Positions 8,451 to 17,673 of a DNA stretch of 64,000 nucleotides are shown in pieces; within the stretch, counting starts at the first letter, position 1; every line of letters starts with the position of its first letter. Source of the stretch: DATAGF01 sp963819845 (GTDB lineage Bacteria; Actinomycetota; Thermoleophilia; Miltoncostaeales; Miltoncostaeaceae); assembly GCA_963819845.1 (NCBI GenBank), contig CAWFXQ010000012.1, positions 1-64,000 of the forward strand, given 5' to 3'. The notes below the pieces were generated by a model that saw only the letters and a list, made by a program, of their open reading frames with translations, was not told the origin of the DNA and ran no database searches. A program made the position numbers and the translations under genes.

Positions 8451-8582
8451 CTACCGGGTTTCCTTGTGCGGAGTGTGGCGTCCGCACCATCGGCAGAACT
8501 TCCGGAGCTCGACGCGGTCCGGCGTGTTCCGCCTGCTCTTCATGGTCTGGTAGTTCCGACGCTTGCACTCCTCGCAAGCCAT
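8451..8582 (-). CDS. rpmG: 50S ribosomal protein L33
   Basis: 43 residues, slightly short for the family. Two CxxC pairs (CEEC at residues 3-6 and CRWC at 30-33) make the zinc-ribbon (C+) form. The sequence around RRNYQTMKSRRNTPDRVELRKFC is typical. It lies just upstream of tRNA-Trp and secE on the same strand, as in many bacteria. Confidence 0.95.
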   Translation of the reverse strand: MACEECKRRNYQTMKSRRNTPDRVELRKFCRWCGRHTPHKETR

Positions 8583-8671
8583 CGTCACGGCAACGCGCTG
8601 ACCGGTCGCCAAAGTGCAGCCTTCCGATCCGGGGACGGGCTGTCGGAGGGTACCACGGGATCAGCCGCCCC

Positions 8672-9182
8672 TCAGGGCGCGCCGAAGGTGACCACCTGGT
8701 CGGGCCGGACGTAGGCCAGCACCCGCTCCTCGCCCGGCACCCGGAAGGGGTACGGGTGCTGGTCGAACGTAGAGCCGGGCGAGCTCGTCGATGCTCTCGG
8801 TGGCGAGGTGGCCTCGCTCGGGGTCGCCCTCCTCCACGATCTCGTCAACCTCGCCGTAGACCGTCACCCAGTGGTACGGGTTCTCGGGGTTGACGATCTG
8901 GATCGCGACGGTCGGATCGTGGCGCATGTGGCGGTCCTTCACCCGGCCCTTGACGGTGTTGAGCTCCAGGCGCTCGCCGTCGGGCGCGACCCGCATCCAC
9001 ACCGGCGACAGCATCGGCCGGCCGTCGCGGCGGCGGGTCGCGAGGACGACCGTGACCGGCCCCTCGATGAGCTGCCGGTAGTCCAGCGCGAGGTCGGCGA
9101 TCGCGCCGATCGTCTCGTCGTCGGCGATCTTGAAGTCGCTGCCGCTGCCGATCGTGCCGATGACGGTGTGGCGGTAGCTCAT
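8672..9182 (-). CDS. PPOX-class flavin/F420-dependent oxidoreductase, frameshifted near its end
   Basis: A split-barrel protein of the pyridoxamine-phosphate-oxidase superfamily. The core GPVTVVLATRRRDGRPMLSPVWMRV...NTVKGRVKDRHMRHDP is characteristic of F420- or FMN-binding members; the substrate is unknown. After ELARLY the frame breaks at 8762-8768 (GTCGAAC); with GTCGAC it continues VDQHPYPFRVPGEERVLAYV and ends TFGAP at 8672. The restored length is 169 residues. Its ATG overlaps the cupin stop by 4 nt (ATGA), so it is the last gene of the PadR operon. Confidence 0.8.
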
Positions 9183-9640
9183 GGCTGCTCCTCGTGGTCC
9201 GCGGACGGGACCGCGCGGCCCTCGGACGGTCGGGCGATCGGGTCGAGCTCGGGCAGGTTGACCACCACGGGGTCCATTCCCGAGCGCACGACGGCCCACA
9301 CGGTCGGCTCGTCGTCGGAGGCGTTGATCTCCTGGTGCACCACGCCGGCCGGGATGAAGACGAAGTCGCCGGGGCCGGCCTCCATCTCGTGCTCGAGGCG
9401 GTCGCCCCAGCGGTAGCGGGCCCGGCCCTCGATGACGTAGAGGATCGTCTCCTGGGGGCCGTGGTGGTGGGCGCCGGTCGCCGCGCCGGGGGCGACCCAG
9501 CTGCGGAAGGCCGAGAGCACCTCGGCGTCCGGGTTGCGCGCGTCGAAGGCCACGGCGCGCCGCAGCCCCGCCGTCTGGGGGGTGTCGCCCCCGAAGGTGC
9601 CGTCGCGCGCGACGCGGATGTGCCGCTCGGCGTCCGCCAT
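9179..9640 (-). CDS. Cupin-domain protein
   Basis: 153 residues with one cupin barrel. Metal-binding motif 1 is GAHHHGPQE and motif 2 lies around PAGVVHQEIN. Such small cupins act as dioxygenases, isomerases or sensors; the reaction cannot be named here. The start was set at ATG 9640 because it overlaps the monooxygenase stop as TGATG and has GGGGG six bases upstream; an ATG at 9646 is less well placed. It sits between an FAD monooxygenase and a PPOX oxidoreductase. Confidence 0.82.
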   Translation of the reverse strand: MADAERHIRVARDGTFGGDTPQTAGLRRAVAFDARNPDAEVLSAFRSWVAPGAATGAHHHGPQETILYVIEGRARYRWGDRLEHEMEAGPGDFVFIPAGVVHQEINASDDEPTVWAVVRSGMDPVVVNLPELDPIARPSEGRAVPSADHEEQP

Positions 9641-10851
9641 CACCATCCCCCTTCCGAGTCCCCCGGACCATAGAGCCCGAACGCCAGCGACGGGTCGCCG
9701 GGCGTCCAGCCGCCGCCGAACTGCGAGCGGTCGCCGTTGCGCGCCGCCCGGGCCACCAGGCCCCGGCCGGCCTCCAGGCGCGCCGGCTCCCAGGCCGCGA
9801 GGGCCCGGTCGACGTCGCCGCCCGCCTCCGCGAGCGCCTCCCCGAGCGCCCAGCCGTCGGCGCAGGCCTTGGCCGTGCCGGCCGCCGCGTGGGGGCGGGC
9901 GACGAAGGCGGCGTCGCCCAGGATGGCGACGCGCCCGACCGCCATGCGCGGCGACTCCAGGTCGCCGATGGCCTGCACGAAGGGCTGCTCGGTCGCGGTG
10001 ACGACCTCGGCCAGCTGCGGCGGCAGCGTCGCGCGGGCCGCGTCGCGCAGCTCCGCGACCGCCTCGGGAGGGACCGCCCCGGGGGGCACCGACATCCGGC
10101 GCCCGCCCGCGCCGTCGCCGAGCAGGGCGTCCTGGCCGGCCTCGTCGAGATTGCGGTACCAGACGTAGTTGGCCCGCCGGCGGCCGGTGGCGACCTCGCC
10201 GCCCGCGTCGGGGATCAGATAGAGCACGATGTGGGTGCCGGGAGCGGCGTGATAGGTGACGGCGTCGGCGATCGCGGCGACCGCCTGCGCCGAGAGGTGC
10301 TCCTCGTCGACCGTCCCGCGCCAGCCGGCGTACCCGGCCGGGCGCCACCGGGCCTCGGGCAGCAGCCCGCGGCGGACGGTGGAGTCGGACCCGTCCGCGG
10401 CCACGACCAGGTCGGCCCCGGCTGCCGCGCCGGAGGCGAGCCGCACCCCCCCGTCGCCCGCCGCCGCGACCAGCGCCCCGCGGTGGTAGCGCTCCTCGCC
10501 GAAGTCGGCGAGCAGGCTGCGGTAGAGGGTGTTCCAGGCGGTGAAGCGCAGGTCGGCCGGTCGCTCGTAGGCGATCGACCCGTCGCGCGCCAGGTAGCGC
10601 AGCGCGCGGCAGGGCGTGCTGATCTCCCCGACCGGGTGCCCGCCCGGCCCCGTCGGCCAGCGGACGGTCTCGGGGTGCAGCACGATCCCGGCCCCCCGCC
10701 CCTCCAGCGGCGCCGAGGCGCGCTCGTAGACGTCCACCTCGCAGCCGATGGACCGCAGCGCCAGCGCCGCCGTGAGCCCCCCGATGGAGCCCCCCGCCAC
10801 CGCCACCCGCGGCGCCGGCCCGGCCAGGGGCTCGATCTCGGATCCCGCCAC
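9640..10851 (-). CDS. FAD-dependent aromatic-ring monooxygenase
   Basis: 403 residues, class A flavoprotein hydroxylase. The N-terminal dinucleotide-binding motif is RVAVAGGSIGGLTAALAL and the second FAD motif GRVAILGDAAFVARPHAAAG. The sequence style resembles 2,6-dihydroxypyridine 3-monooxygenases, which hydroxylate N-heterocycles using NADH; the substrate assignment is inference. It lies 27 bases after the other FAD monooxygenase and overlaps the cupin gene. The operon probably performs successive oxidations of one compound. Confidence 0.85.
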   Translation of the reverse strand: MAGSEIEPLAGPAPRVAVAGGSIGGLTAALALRSIGCEVDVYERASAPLEGRGAGIVLHPETVRWPTGPGGHPVGEISTPCRALRYLARDGSIAYERPADLRFTAWNTLYRSLLADFGEERYHRGALVAAAGDGGVRLASGAAAGADLVVAADGSDSTVRRGLLPEARWRPAGYAGWRGTVDEEHLSAQAVAAIADAVTYHAAPGTHIVLYLIPDAGGEVATGRRRANYVWYRNLDEAGQDALLGDGAGGRRMSVPPGAVPPEAVAELRDAARATLPPQLAEVVTATEQPFVQAIGDLESPRMAVGRVAILGDAAFVARPHAAAGTAKACADGWALGEALAEAGGDVDRALAAWEPARLEAGRGLVARAARNGDRSQFGGGWTPGDPSLAFGLYGPGDSEGGW

Positions 10852-10878
10852 GGCCCCAGTCTGCCCGCAACCGGGAGG

Positions 10879-12087
10879 TCAGGCCCCCGAGAGGGCGGGG
10901 GCGTCCCAGTCGATGTGGTGGTCGTGGATCCGCCGGAGCGCCCTACTGTCGGCGGTCATCTTCAGGATCGCCGGCAACATGGCGTCGCGCAGGACCCGGG
11001 CCATGGGGCCGGCCGCCTTGCTGTTGTTGATGCGCGCGGCCCATTTGGTGACCCTCTCGACCCGAGGCCGGCGCACCGCTTCGAAGCGGGCGAGCGCGGC
11101 CTGCGGGCTGGGCAGGCCGCGGAGGCACGCGGCGAGCACGACCGCGTCCTCGATGGCGAGCGACGCGCCCTGCCCCGAGGTCGGCGAGGGAGCGTGGGCG
11201 GCGTCGCCGATGACGATCATCCGCCCGTCGTGCCAGGCGGGCAGATGCGGGAGGAGGTGGATCGGCCTCATCGCCATCATCTGCGGGGTGGCCTGGATGA
11301 GCGGGACGGCGGGCCCGGCGTCTCCGGCGTAAAGCGCGAGCAGCCGCCGGCGCCATCCCTCGCCGCCGAGGGCCTCGAGCTCGCCTCGCCCGGGCTCGTC
11401 GCGGCGCGGGACGTTGGCGAACCACCACACCTCCCCGTCGGGGGCGGTGGCGTACCCGAAGAACGCCCGCGCGCCGAAGATCATCTCGTAGCCGCCGGGC
11501 TCGGCGTCAACCGGCACGCTGCGCGCGTAGCCGCCCGTGGTGAGCAGCCCGGAATAGGCCGGGGCGGGGGCGGCCGGATCGATCAGCCGCCGGACGGTGG
11601 AGTGGACGCCGTCGCAGCCGATGAGCAGGTCGCCGGCGGCCTCGCTGCCGTCGGCGAACGCCGCCCGCACCCCGGCTCCGGTCTGCTCGGCTCCGACCAG
11701 GCGCTTGCCGTGCTCGATCCGCACGCCCCGGCGGCGCGCCTCGTCGCGCAGCACCCGGTGGAGGTCGGCGCGCCTGAGGGTCTGGCTGGCCGTCCCGTCG
11801 GGCAGCAGCCCGCCCGTGCGGCTCTCGCCGAGGCGCTTGCCGGTGCCGCTGCGCAGCGTGATCCCCGGGGTCGGGAAGCCCACGGCCAGGGCCGGTCCGT
11901 CGGCGCCCAGCACGCGCAGGGCGTCGATCCCGTTGGAGGCCAGGGTCAGGAACACCCCGACGCCCTCGGCGCCGCCGGGATGCGCCTCGTAGACCACCGA
12001 GTCGATCCCGGCCTTCTGCAGGGCCATCGCCGTGACGGGGCCGGCGATGCCGCCGCCGATGATCAGTGCGTTGCGCGCGTCGGTCAT
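10879..12087 (-). CDS. FAD-dependent monooxygenase
   Basis: 402 residues, same superfamily as the next gene but divergent. NALIIGGGIAGPVTAMAL binds the ADP part of FAD, DLLIGCDGVHSTVR is the DG motif, and MIVIGDAAHAPSPTSGQGASLAIEDA is the GD motif. The closest feel is to antibiotic-modifying or secondary-metabolite hydroxylases; the substrate is unknown. The ATG overlaps the PadR stop by 4 nt (ATGA), tying its expression to the regulator. Confidence 0.86.
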   Translation of the reverse strand: MTDARNALIIGGGIAGPVTAMALQKAGIDSVVYEAHPGGAEGVGVFLTLASNGIDALRVLGADGPALAVGFPTPGITLRSGTGKRLGESRTGGLLPDGTASQTLRRADLHRVLRDEARRRGVRIEHGKRLVGAEQTGAGVRAAFADGSEAAGDLLIGCDGVHSTVRRLIDPAAPAPAYSGLLTTGGYARSVPVDAEPGGYEMIFGARAFFGYATAPDGEVWWFANVPRRDEPGRGELEALGGEGWRRRLLALYAGDAGPAVPLIQATPQMMAMRPIHLLPHLPAWHDGRMIVIGDAAHAPSPTSGQGASLAIEDAVVLAACLRGLPSPQAALARFEAVRRPRVERVTKWAARINNSKAAGPMARVLRDAMLPAILKMTADSRALRRIHDHHIDWDAPALSGA

Positions 12088-12710
12088 GACTCCCGCCTTT
12101 CGTCGGTCGCGGCGGGCTCGTCGTGGAACTGCGCCCACGACCCGCGCCAGCCGGTCTCCGGATGGTCGATCCGCTCGATGAACTGCTCGACGAACTCGGA
12201 CTCGGCCTCGAGCAGGGCGAGCCGGTACTCCTCCTCGACCAGGAACAGGGGGTGAACGCCGGCGGCGAGCGTCGAGTCGATCAGCTCGCGGATCGTGGCG
12301 CGCTGCTCGGCGAGCCGGCCACGCCGCCTCCCCAGCAGCCCGAGCACCTCGCTCGGAGGCAGCGCCGCGATCAGCGACAGCGCGGCGACGAAGCGCGGGT
12401 ATTCGTGCTCGGGCTCCTCGACCAGCTCGCGCATCCAGTCGCGCAGCTCGTCGCGGCCGGCGTCGGTGAGGGCGTAGACGGTGCGCTCCGGGCGCAGGCC
12501 CTCGCGGGTCGTGCCCTGCGCGACGATGAAGCCGGCCTTCGTCAGCTGCCCGACCACCATGTAGAGCGAGCCGGGGGTGAACTTGATGCTGCGCGCGTCG
12601 CCGTGCTCGCGCAGGGTCCGGCCCATCTCGTACGGGTGCATCGGACCGCGCGTCAGGTAGGCCAGCACGGCCAGCGCAAGGAGGTTGCCGACCTTCCGCC
12701 TCGCCGCCAT
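12084..12710 (-). CDS. PadR-family transcriptional regulator
   Basis: 208 residues. The N-terminal winged helix (NLLALAVLAYLTRGPMHPYEMGRTL...FTPGSLYMVVGQLTKAGFI) is typical of PadR, followed by the Vir-type C-terminal helices used for dimerisation (LIAALPPSEVLGLL...AEQRATIRELID). PadR proteins repress phenolic-stress or efflux genes until a ligand binds. AGGAGAG precedes the ATG. It heads an operon with two monooxygenases, a cupin and a PPOX protein, and is divergent from an acyl-CoA ligase, so it probably controls both directions. Confidence 0.9.
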   Translation of the reverse strand: MAARRKVGNLLALAVLAYLTRGPMHPYEMGRTLREHGDARSIKFTPGSLYMVVGQLTKAGFIVAQGTTREGLRPERTVYALTDAGRDELRDWMRELVEEPEHEYPRFVAALSLIAALPPSEVLGLLGRRRGRLAEQRATIRELIDSTLAAGVHPLFLVEEEYRLALLEAESEFVEQFIERIDHPETGWRGSWAQFHDEPAATDERRES

Positions 12711-12742
12711 CCGACTCTCCTCGTCCCGCCTCTTAGACGACC

Positions 12743-12781
12743 TTGATTATTCCTGATTAACTAATCGAGATCAACTAAGAT
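12743..12781. promoter_or_regulatory. Divergent promoters with overlapping inverted repeat
   Basis: AT-rich island between PadR and the ligase. On the minus strand, -35 TTGATC (12774-12769) and -10 AATAAT (12751-12746) are 17 bases apart. On the plus strand, CTGATT (12753-12758) and TAAGAT (12776-12781) are also 17 apart, leaving only 11 bases to the ligase ATG. Nested inverted repeats TTGATTA...TAATC...ATCAA (12743-12774) cover both promoters and are a likely PadR operator. Confidence 0.6.
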
Positions 12782-12792
12782 ACGGACAACCC

Positions 12793-14469
12793 ATGGCCCC
12801 GTCCGTCTGGTTCACTGCGCGGCCGATGGGCGAGTGGTCAGACTGGTACCGGCGCGAGGATCCCACCCGCTGGGTCCTGCCGAGGATCCTCCGGGAGCGG
12901 GCGCAGGAGCACCCGGACCGCGACTACCTGCGCGTGGGGGCGGGTCCGTGGCTCTCCTACGGCGAGGTGAACGCGCGGGCGAACCGGGTGGCGAACGCGC
13001 TGGTCGCGCGCGGGCTGCGGCCGGGCGAGGCGGTGTCAACGCTGATGCCCAACTGCGAGGAGAACCTCGCGGTCTGGTTCGGCATCCAGAAGGCCGGCGG
13101 GGTCCAGTGTCCGATCAACCTGGCCTACCGGGGCGACTTCCTCTCCTGGGTGATCAACCTGCCCCGCTCGCGGTTCCTGGTGATCGACTCCGGCCACCTC
13201 GACCGGCTCGAGGCCGTCGCCGCCGACCTCCCGTTGCTTGAACATGCAACGATCCTCCAGCACTCCGGGGCCGAGGCCTCGGGCCCCCCGCCCCGGGTGC
13301 GCCACGAGCCCCTCGGGGCCCTCATGGAGGCGCCCGACGCCGATCCCGGCGTCGAGGTGGGCTGGACCGACGACGCGCGGGTGATGTTCACCTCGGGCAC
13401 GACGGGCCGCTCGAAGGGGGCGATCAAGCAGCACGCCTCGGACTACTTCTCGGGCCGCACCTACATCGAGGTCTGCGGCGTCAGCGCCGACGACACGTTC
13501 TTCTCGTGCCTGCCGCTCTTCCACTCCAACGCCCAGGTGCTGGCGGCCTACCCGGCGATGATCGCCGGCGCCCGCATCGCGTTCGCCGAGCGCTACTCGT
13601 CGGGGGCGTTCTGGAGCCAGGTCGTGTCGGCGGAGGCCACGATCCTCAACACCGTGAGCGCCATCAACTACTTCATCTGGAACACGCCGCGGGGCGAGCT
13701 CGACCGGGCCCACCGCGTGAGCCGGATCATGGCGATGCCGGCGCCGAAGGACATCTACGAGCCCTTCGAGGAGCGGTTCGGGATCCGCTTCATCGAGGGC
13801 TACGGCCTCACCGAGACCGGCATGGTCACCTACCACCCGCCCGGCGCCTCGCCGCGGCCCGGTTCCTGCGGGGTCGCCACCCCCGGGTTCGAGGTGAGCG
13901 TCGTGGAGCCGGGCACCGACCGCCCCCTCCCGCCGGGCACCCCGGGGGAGATCGTCGTCAACATGAAGGTGCCCAACATCGTCATGCGGGCCTACGCGGG
14001 GATGCCGGAGAAGACCGCCGAGGACTTCCGCAACCTCAAGCTCCACACCGGCGATCTCGGCCGCCTGGACGAGGACGGCTACCTCTACTTCCTCGACCGC
14101 GTGAAGGACTACATCCGCCGGCGCGGCGAGAACGTCAGCTCGATGGAGGTGGAGCGGATCGTCTGCGCCCACCCGGACGTGCTCGAGGCCGCGGCGGTCG
14201 GGGTCCGGGCCCTCGAGGGCGCCTCGGCCGAGGACGAGATCCTGATCTGCATCGTCGCCCGCGACGGCCGCGTCCCGGACGCCCGCGACCTGCTGTCGTT
14301 CTGCGACGAGCGGATGCCCTACTTCGCGGTGCCGCGCTACGTGCGCGTCGTCGAGCATCTGCCCAAGACCCCCACCGAGCGCGTCCGCAAGGTCGAGCTG
14401 CGCGACGCGGGCATCACCCACGACACGCACGACCGGGTCGTCCACGGCCCGCCCGCCCCGTCGCGGTGA
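12793..14469 (+). CDS. AMP-forming acyl-CoA ligase (ANL superfamily)
   Basis: 558 residues. It adenylates a carboxylic acid and transfers it to CoA. The phosphate-binding loop is MFTSGTTGRSKGA, the A5 motif EGYGLTETG, the A7/A8 hinge TGDLGRLDEDGYLYFLDRVKDYIRRRGENVSS, and the catalytic lysine region is TPTERVRK. It is most like crotonobetaine/medium-chain ligases, but the substrate is open. No Shine-Dalgarno precedes the ATG and a -10 box lies 11 bases upstream, suggesting a leaderless transcript. It is divergent from the PadR operon and may activate that pathway's substrate. Confidence 0.9.
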   Translation: MAPSVWFTARPMGEWSDWYRREDPTRWVLPRILRERAQEHPDRDYLRVGAGPWLSYGEVNARANRVANALVARGLRPGEAVSTLMPNCEENLAVWFGIQKAGGVQCPINLAYRGDFLSWVINLPRSRFLVIDSGHLDRLEAVAADLPLLEHATILQHSGAEASGPPPRVRHEPLGALMEAPDADPGVEVGWTDDARVMFTSGTTGRSKGAIKQHASDYFSGRTYIEVCGVSADDTFFSCLPLFHSNAQVLAAYPAMIAGARIAFAERYSSGAFWSQVVSAEATILNTVSAINYFIWNTPRGELDRAHRVSRIMAMPAPKDIYEPFEERFGIRFIEGYGLTETGMVTYHPPGASPRPGSCGVATPGFEVSVVEPGTDRPLPPGTPGEIVVNMKVPNIVMRAYAGMPEKTAEDFRNLKLHTGDLGRLDEDGYLYFLDRVKDYIRRRGENVSSMEVERIVCAHPDVLEAAAVGVRALEGASAEDEILICIVARDGRVPDARDLLSFCDERMPYFAVPRYVRVVEHLPKTPTERVRKVELRDAGITHDTHDRVVHGPPAPSR

Positions 14470-14723
14470 GCGACGAGCTGGACCTCGGCGAGGCCGCCGA
14501 CTACATCCTGTCCGAGCGCCCACGGCTCGCCGAAGAGACGGTCTGGGCGGTGCTCACCGAGCTCGGCGCCCCGCCCGCCCCCGGCCAGGAGGCCCTGGCG
14601 CTGCAGCTGGTGGCGAGCGCCCGGCCAGACGTCAGGGCCAGGGACGCCCGGGCGATCGTGCGCGAGTGGCAGGCGTACGCCCGCCTGGCGGGGGAGCGAG
14701 ACTTCGACGAGGACGACGACTAG
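14466..14723 (+). CDS. Small acidic hypothetical protein coupled to the ligase
   Basis: 85 residues, unrecognised. The GTG at 14466 overlaps the ligase stop (GTGA), supporting expression from the same transcript. The protein looks all-helical (EAADYILSERPRLAEETVWAVL) and ends in a run of acidic residues (DFDEDDD). There is no signal peptide. A regulatory or adaptor role is possible but not shown. Confidence 0.6.
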   Translation: MSDELDLGEAADYILSERPRLAEETVWAVLTELGAPPAPGQEALALQLVASARPDVRARDARAIVREWQAYARLAGERDFDEDDD

Positions 14724-14787
14724 CCGCTCGGCCTGCGGACGGTGCGAGGTCGGCGCGGCCCGGGCCCCTTGACTAGCATGACGCCCC

Positions 14788-15204
14788 GTGCACAGGGACG
14801 ATGTGGACCGGCTGTTCGCCGAGCTCTTCCCCGGGGGCCGGCACGGCGCCTCGACCGAGGCCCGCGCGCCCGTGGACGTGTACGTCGCCGACGGCGACCC
14901 GCCCACGCTGATGGTGGAGATCGACGCGGCGGGCGTCGACCCCGACCGCGTCGACGTGTCGCTGCAGGGCGACGTGCTGATCGTGCGCGGCGAGCGGCGC
15001 CGGGGCCCCGGCGGCCGGCGCGTCTACCACCACGCCGAGATCGCCTGGGGCCCCTTCGAGCGGCGGCTGCGGCTGGGGCTGCCGGTCAACCCGAGCGCCA
15101 CCAGCGCCTCCTACGAGCACGGCATCCTGCGCATCGCGCTGCCGCTGGCGCCCAAGCCGCCGCTTCGGCGCGTGGACATCACTGCGGGCGGGCCGTCCCA
15201 GTGA
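14788..15204 (+). CDS. Small heat-shock protein, Hsp20 family
   Basis: 138 residues. An alpha-crystallin domain (residues about 30-130) contains PTLMVEIDAAGVDPDRVDVSL...LIVRGERR and ends with the diagnostic YEHGILRIALPLA. It holds unfolding proteins in an ATP-independent manner. The GTG start at 14788 is the best available. Its stop overlaps the lon start (GTGA), placing a holdase and a protease in one protein-quality-control unit. Confidence 0.9.
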   Translation: MHRDDVDRLFAELFPGGRHGASTEARAPVDVYVADGDPPTLMVEIDAAGVDPDRVDVSLQGDVLIVRGERRRGPGGRRVYHHAEIAWGPFERRLRLGLPVNPSATSASYEHGILRIALPLAPKPPLRRVDITAGGPSQ

Positions 15205-17612
15205 GCACCGCGCCGCCGGCAGGCGAGGGCGTCGAGGCCCCCGAGGCGGAGGAGGTCGCGCCGGAGGAGATCGCGGCGCTGCCGGAGACGCTCCCCGTCC
15301 TGCCCCTGAAGGAGACGGTGGTCTTCCCGGAGGCCGTGGCCCCGCTGGCGATCGGCGAGCCGCGCTCGGTGCGGCTGATCGACGACGTGATGAACCGGCC
15401 CGAGCGCACGCTGGCGCTCGTCGTGAGCCGCGATCCCGAGGCCGCCGAGCCGCCGCCCGAGCAGCTCCACGACGTCGGCACCGCGGCGATCGTGCAGCGC
15501 ATGGTGCGCGTGCCCGACGGCACGGTCCGCATCCTCGTGCAGGGCTTCCGCCGGGTGCGCATCGGCCCCTACACCCAGACCGAGCCCTTCCTCGAGGCGC
15601 GCGTCGAGGAGCTGCCCGAGCAGGGCGAGCGCACGACCGAGGTCGAGGCGCTGGCGCGCAACCTCCAGGGCGTCTTCACGCGGATCATCCAGCTCGTCCC
15701 CCACCTGCCCGACGAGCTGCAGGTCGCGGTCGCCAACCTGGACGACCCGACGACCCTCTCCTACCTGGTCAGCTCGTCGCTGCGGCTGTCGTTGGAGGAG
15801 CGCCAGGAGCTGCTGGAGGAGTCCGACCTCGAGGCCCGCCTGCGCCGCCTGACGGTGCTGGTCAACCGGGAGCTCGAGCTGCTCGAGCTCGGGGCGAAGA
15901 TCCAGAGCGACGTCCAGGAGGACATGGAGCAGGGCCAGCGGGAGTTCTTCCTGCGCCAGCAGCTCAAGGCGATCCGGGAGGAGCTGGGCGAGGGCGACGA
16001 CGAGCAGGCCGAGGTCGAGGAGCTGCGGCGGCAGCTCGAGGAGGCCGACCCGCCGCCCGATGTGCGCAAGGCCGCCGAGCGCGAGCTGGGCCGGCTGGAG
16101 CGCATCCCCTCCGCCTCGGCCGAGCACTCGGTCATCCGCACCTACCTCGACTGGCTGCTGTCGATCCCGTGGAACCGCACGACCGAGGACAACCTCGACC
16201 TCGCGCGCGCCCGCGCCGTGCTCGACGAGGACCACTACGACATCGAGAAGGTGAAGGACCGCATCATCGAGCAGCTCGCCGTCGCGCGGCTGAGGCAGGA
16301 GGCGGCCGGCACGATCCTGGCCTTCGTCGGCCCGCCGGGCGTCGGCAAGACGTCGCTCGGCCAATCGATCGCCCGGGCCCTGGGGCGCGAGTTCGCGCGC
16401 ATCTCGGTGGGCGGCGTGCGCGACGAGGCCGAGGTCCGCGGGCACCGGCGCACCTACGTCGGCGCGCTGCCGGGCGTGATCGTGCGGGCCATCCGCGACG
16501 CCGGCTCGATGAACCCGGTGATGATGATCGACGAGATCGACAAGATGGGCGCCGACTACCGCGGCGACCCGTCCTCGGCCATGCTCGAGGTGCTCGACCC
16601 GGCCCAGAACAACGGGTTCCGCGACCACTACCTCGACCTCCCGCTCGACCTCTCGAAGGTCTTCTTCATCGCGACGGCCAACGTGCTCGAGACGATCCCC
16701 GGGCCGCTGCTCGACCGGATGGAGATCATCCGGCTGTCGGGCTACACCGAGGAGGAGAAGCTCCACATCGCGCGCCGCTTCCTGCTCCCGCGCCAGATCG
16801 AGGCGGCCGGGCTGCCCGAGGGGACCCTCGAGGTGGCCGACGACGGCCTGCGGACGGTCATCTCCGAGTACACCCACGAGGCCGGCGTCCGCCAGCTCGA
16901 GCGCCGGCTGGCCGCCATCGCGCGCCGGATCGCCCGCCGCGTGGCCGAGGGCGACGACTCCGCCGCCGTGGTGGGCCCCGACGAGGCCCGCGAGATCCTC
17001 GGGCCCGAGCGCATCCACAACGAGGTCAAGCGGCGCACGAGCGAGCCCGGCGTGGCCACCGGGCTGGCGGTCACGGGCGCCGGCGGGGAGATCCTGTTCG
17101 TCGAGGCCCAGGTCATGCCGGGAGGCGGCAAGCTCACCGTCACCGGCCAGCTCGGCGAGGTGATGCGCGAGTCGGCGCAGGCGGCGGTGTCGTTCGTGCG
17201 CGCGCGCGGGGCGGCGATCGGGCTCGAGCTGCCCGAGGGCTTCTTCTCGGCCCACGACATCCACATCCACGTGCCCGCCGGGGCGGTCCCCAAGGACGGC
17301 CCCTCGGCCGGCGTGACGATGGTGACGGCGCTGACGTCGGCGCTCTCGGGGCGCCCGGTGAGCGAGGACGTCGCGATGACCGGCGAGATCACCCTCACCG
17401 GCCTGGTGCTGCCGATCGGGGGCGTGAAGGAGAAGGTGCTCGCCGCCCACCGCGCCGGCGTCGGCACCGTGATCCTGCCCAAGCTCAACGAGGACCAGCT
17501 CGGCGACATCCCCGAGGAGCTGCGCTCCGAGATGCGGATCGAGCTGGCCGAGCGCATCGAGCAGGTGCTCGAGATCGCCCTCGACCCCGCCCCGGTGGCG
17601 CAGCCAGCCTAG
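15201..17612 (+). CDS. lon: ATP-dependent Lon protease
   Basis: 803 residues, normal length. The N-terminal LAN domain (ETLPVLPLKETVVFPEAVAPLAIG) is followed by coiled-coil, then AAA+ ATPase with Walker A GPPGVGKTS (about residues 377-385) and Walker B MMIDEIDK. The peptidase domain has the Ser-Lys dyad Ser702 (PKDGPSAG) and Lys745 (GGVKEKVLAA), 43 residues apart as in E. coli Lon. The GTG start overlaps the Hsp20 stop. It degrades misfolded and short-lived regulatory proteins in the cytoplasm. Confidence 0.97.
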   Translation: MSTAPPAGEGVEAPEAEEVAPEEIAALPETLPVLPLKETVVFPEAVAPLAIGEPRSVRLIDDVMNRPERTLALVVSRDPEAAEPPPEQLHDVGTAAIVQRMVRVPDGTVRILVQGFRRVRIGPYTQTEPFLEARVEELPEQGERTTEVEALARNLQGVFTRIIQLVPHLPDELQVAVANLDDPTTLSYLVSSSLRLSLEERQELLEESDLEARLRRLTVLVNRELELLELGAKIQSDVQEDMEQGQREFFLRQQLKAIREELGEGDDEQAEVEELRRQLEEADPPPDVRKAAERELGRLERIPSASAEHSVIRTYLDWLLSIPWNRTTEDNLDLARARAVLDEDHYDIEKVKDRIIEQLAVARLRQEAAGTILAFVGPPGVGKTSLGQSIARALGREFARISVGGVRDEAEVRGHRRTYVGALPGVIVRAIRDAGSMNPVMMIDEIDKMGADYRGDPSSAMLEVLDPAQNNGFRDHYLDLPLDLSKVFFIATANVLETIPGPLLDRMEIIRLSGYTEEEKLHIARRFLLPRQIEAAGLPEGTLEVADDGLRTVISEYTHEAGVRQLERRLAAIARRIARRVAEGDDSAAVVGPDEAREILGPERIHNEVKRRTSEPGVATGLAVTGAGGEILFVEAQVMPGGGKLTVTGQLGEVMRESAQAAVSFVRARGAAIGLELPEGFFSAHDIHIHVPAGAVPKDGPSAGVTMVTALTSALSGRPVSEDVAMTGEITLTGLVLPIGGVKEKVLAAHRAGVGTVILPKLNEDQLGDIPEELRSEMRIELAERIEQVLEIALDPAPVAQPA

Positions 17613-17673
17613 AGCTGCCTAGAGGTCAAGGGGCGGGGTCGCCTCGAGAGGGGCCCCGGGGTAGGGTCGTCTC

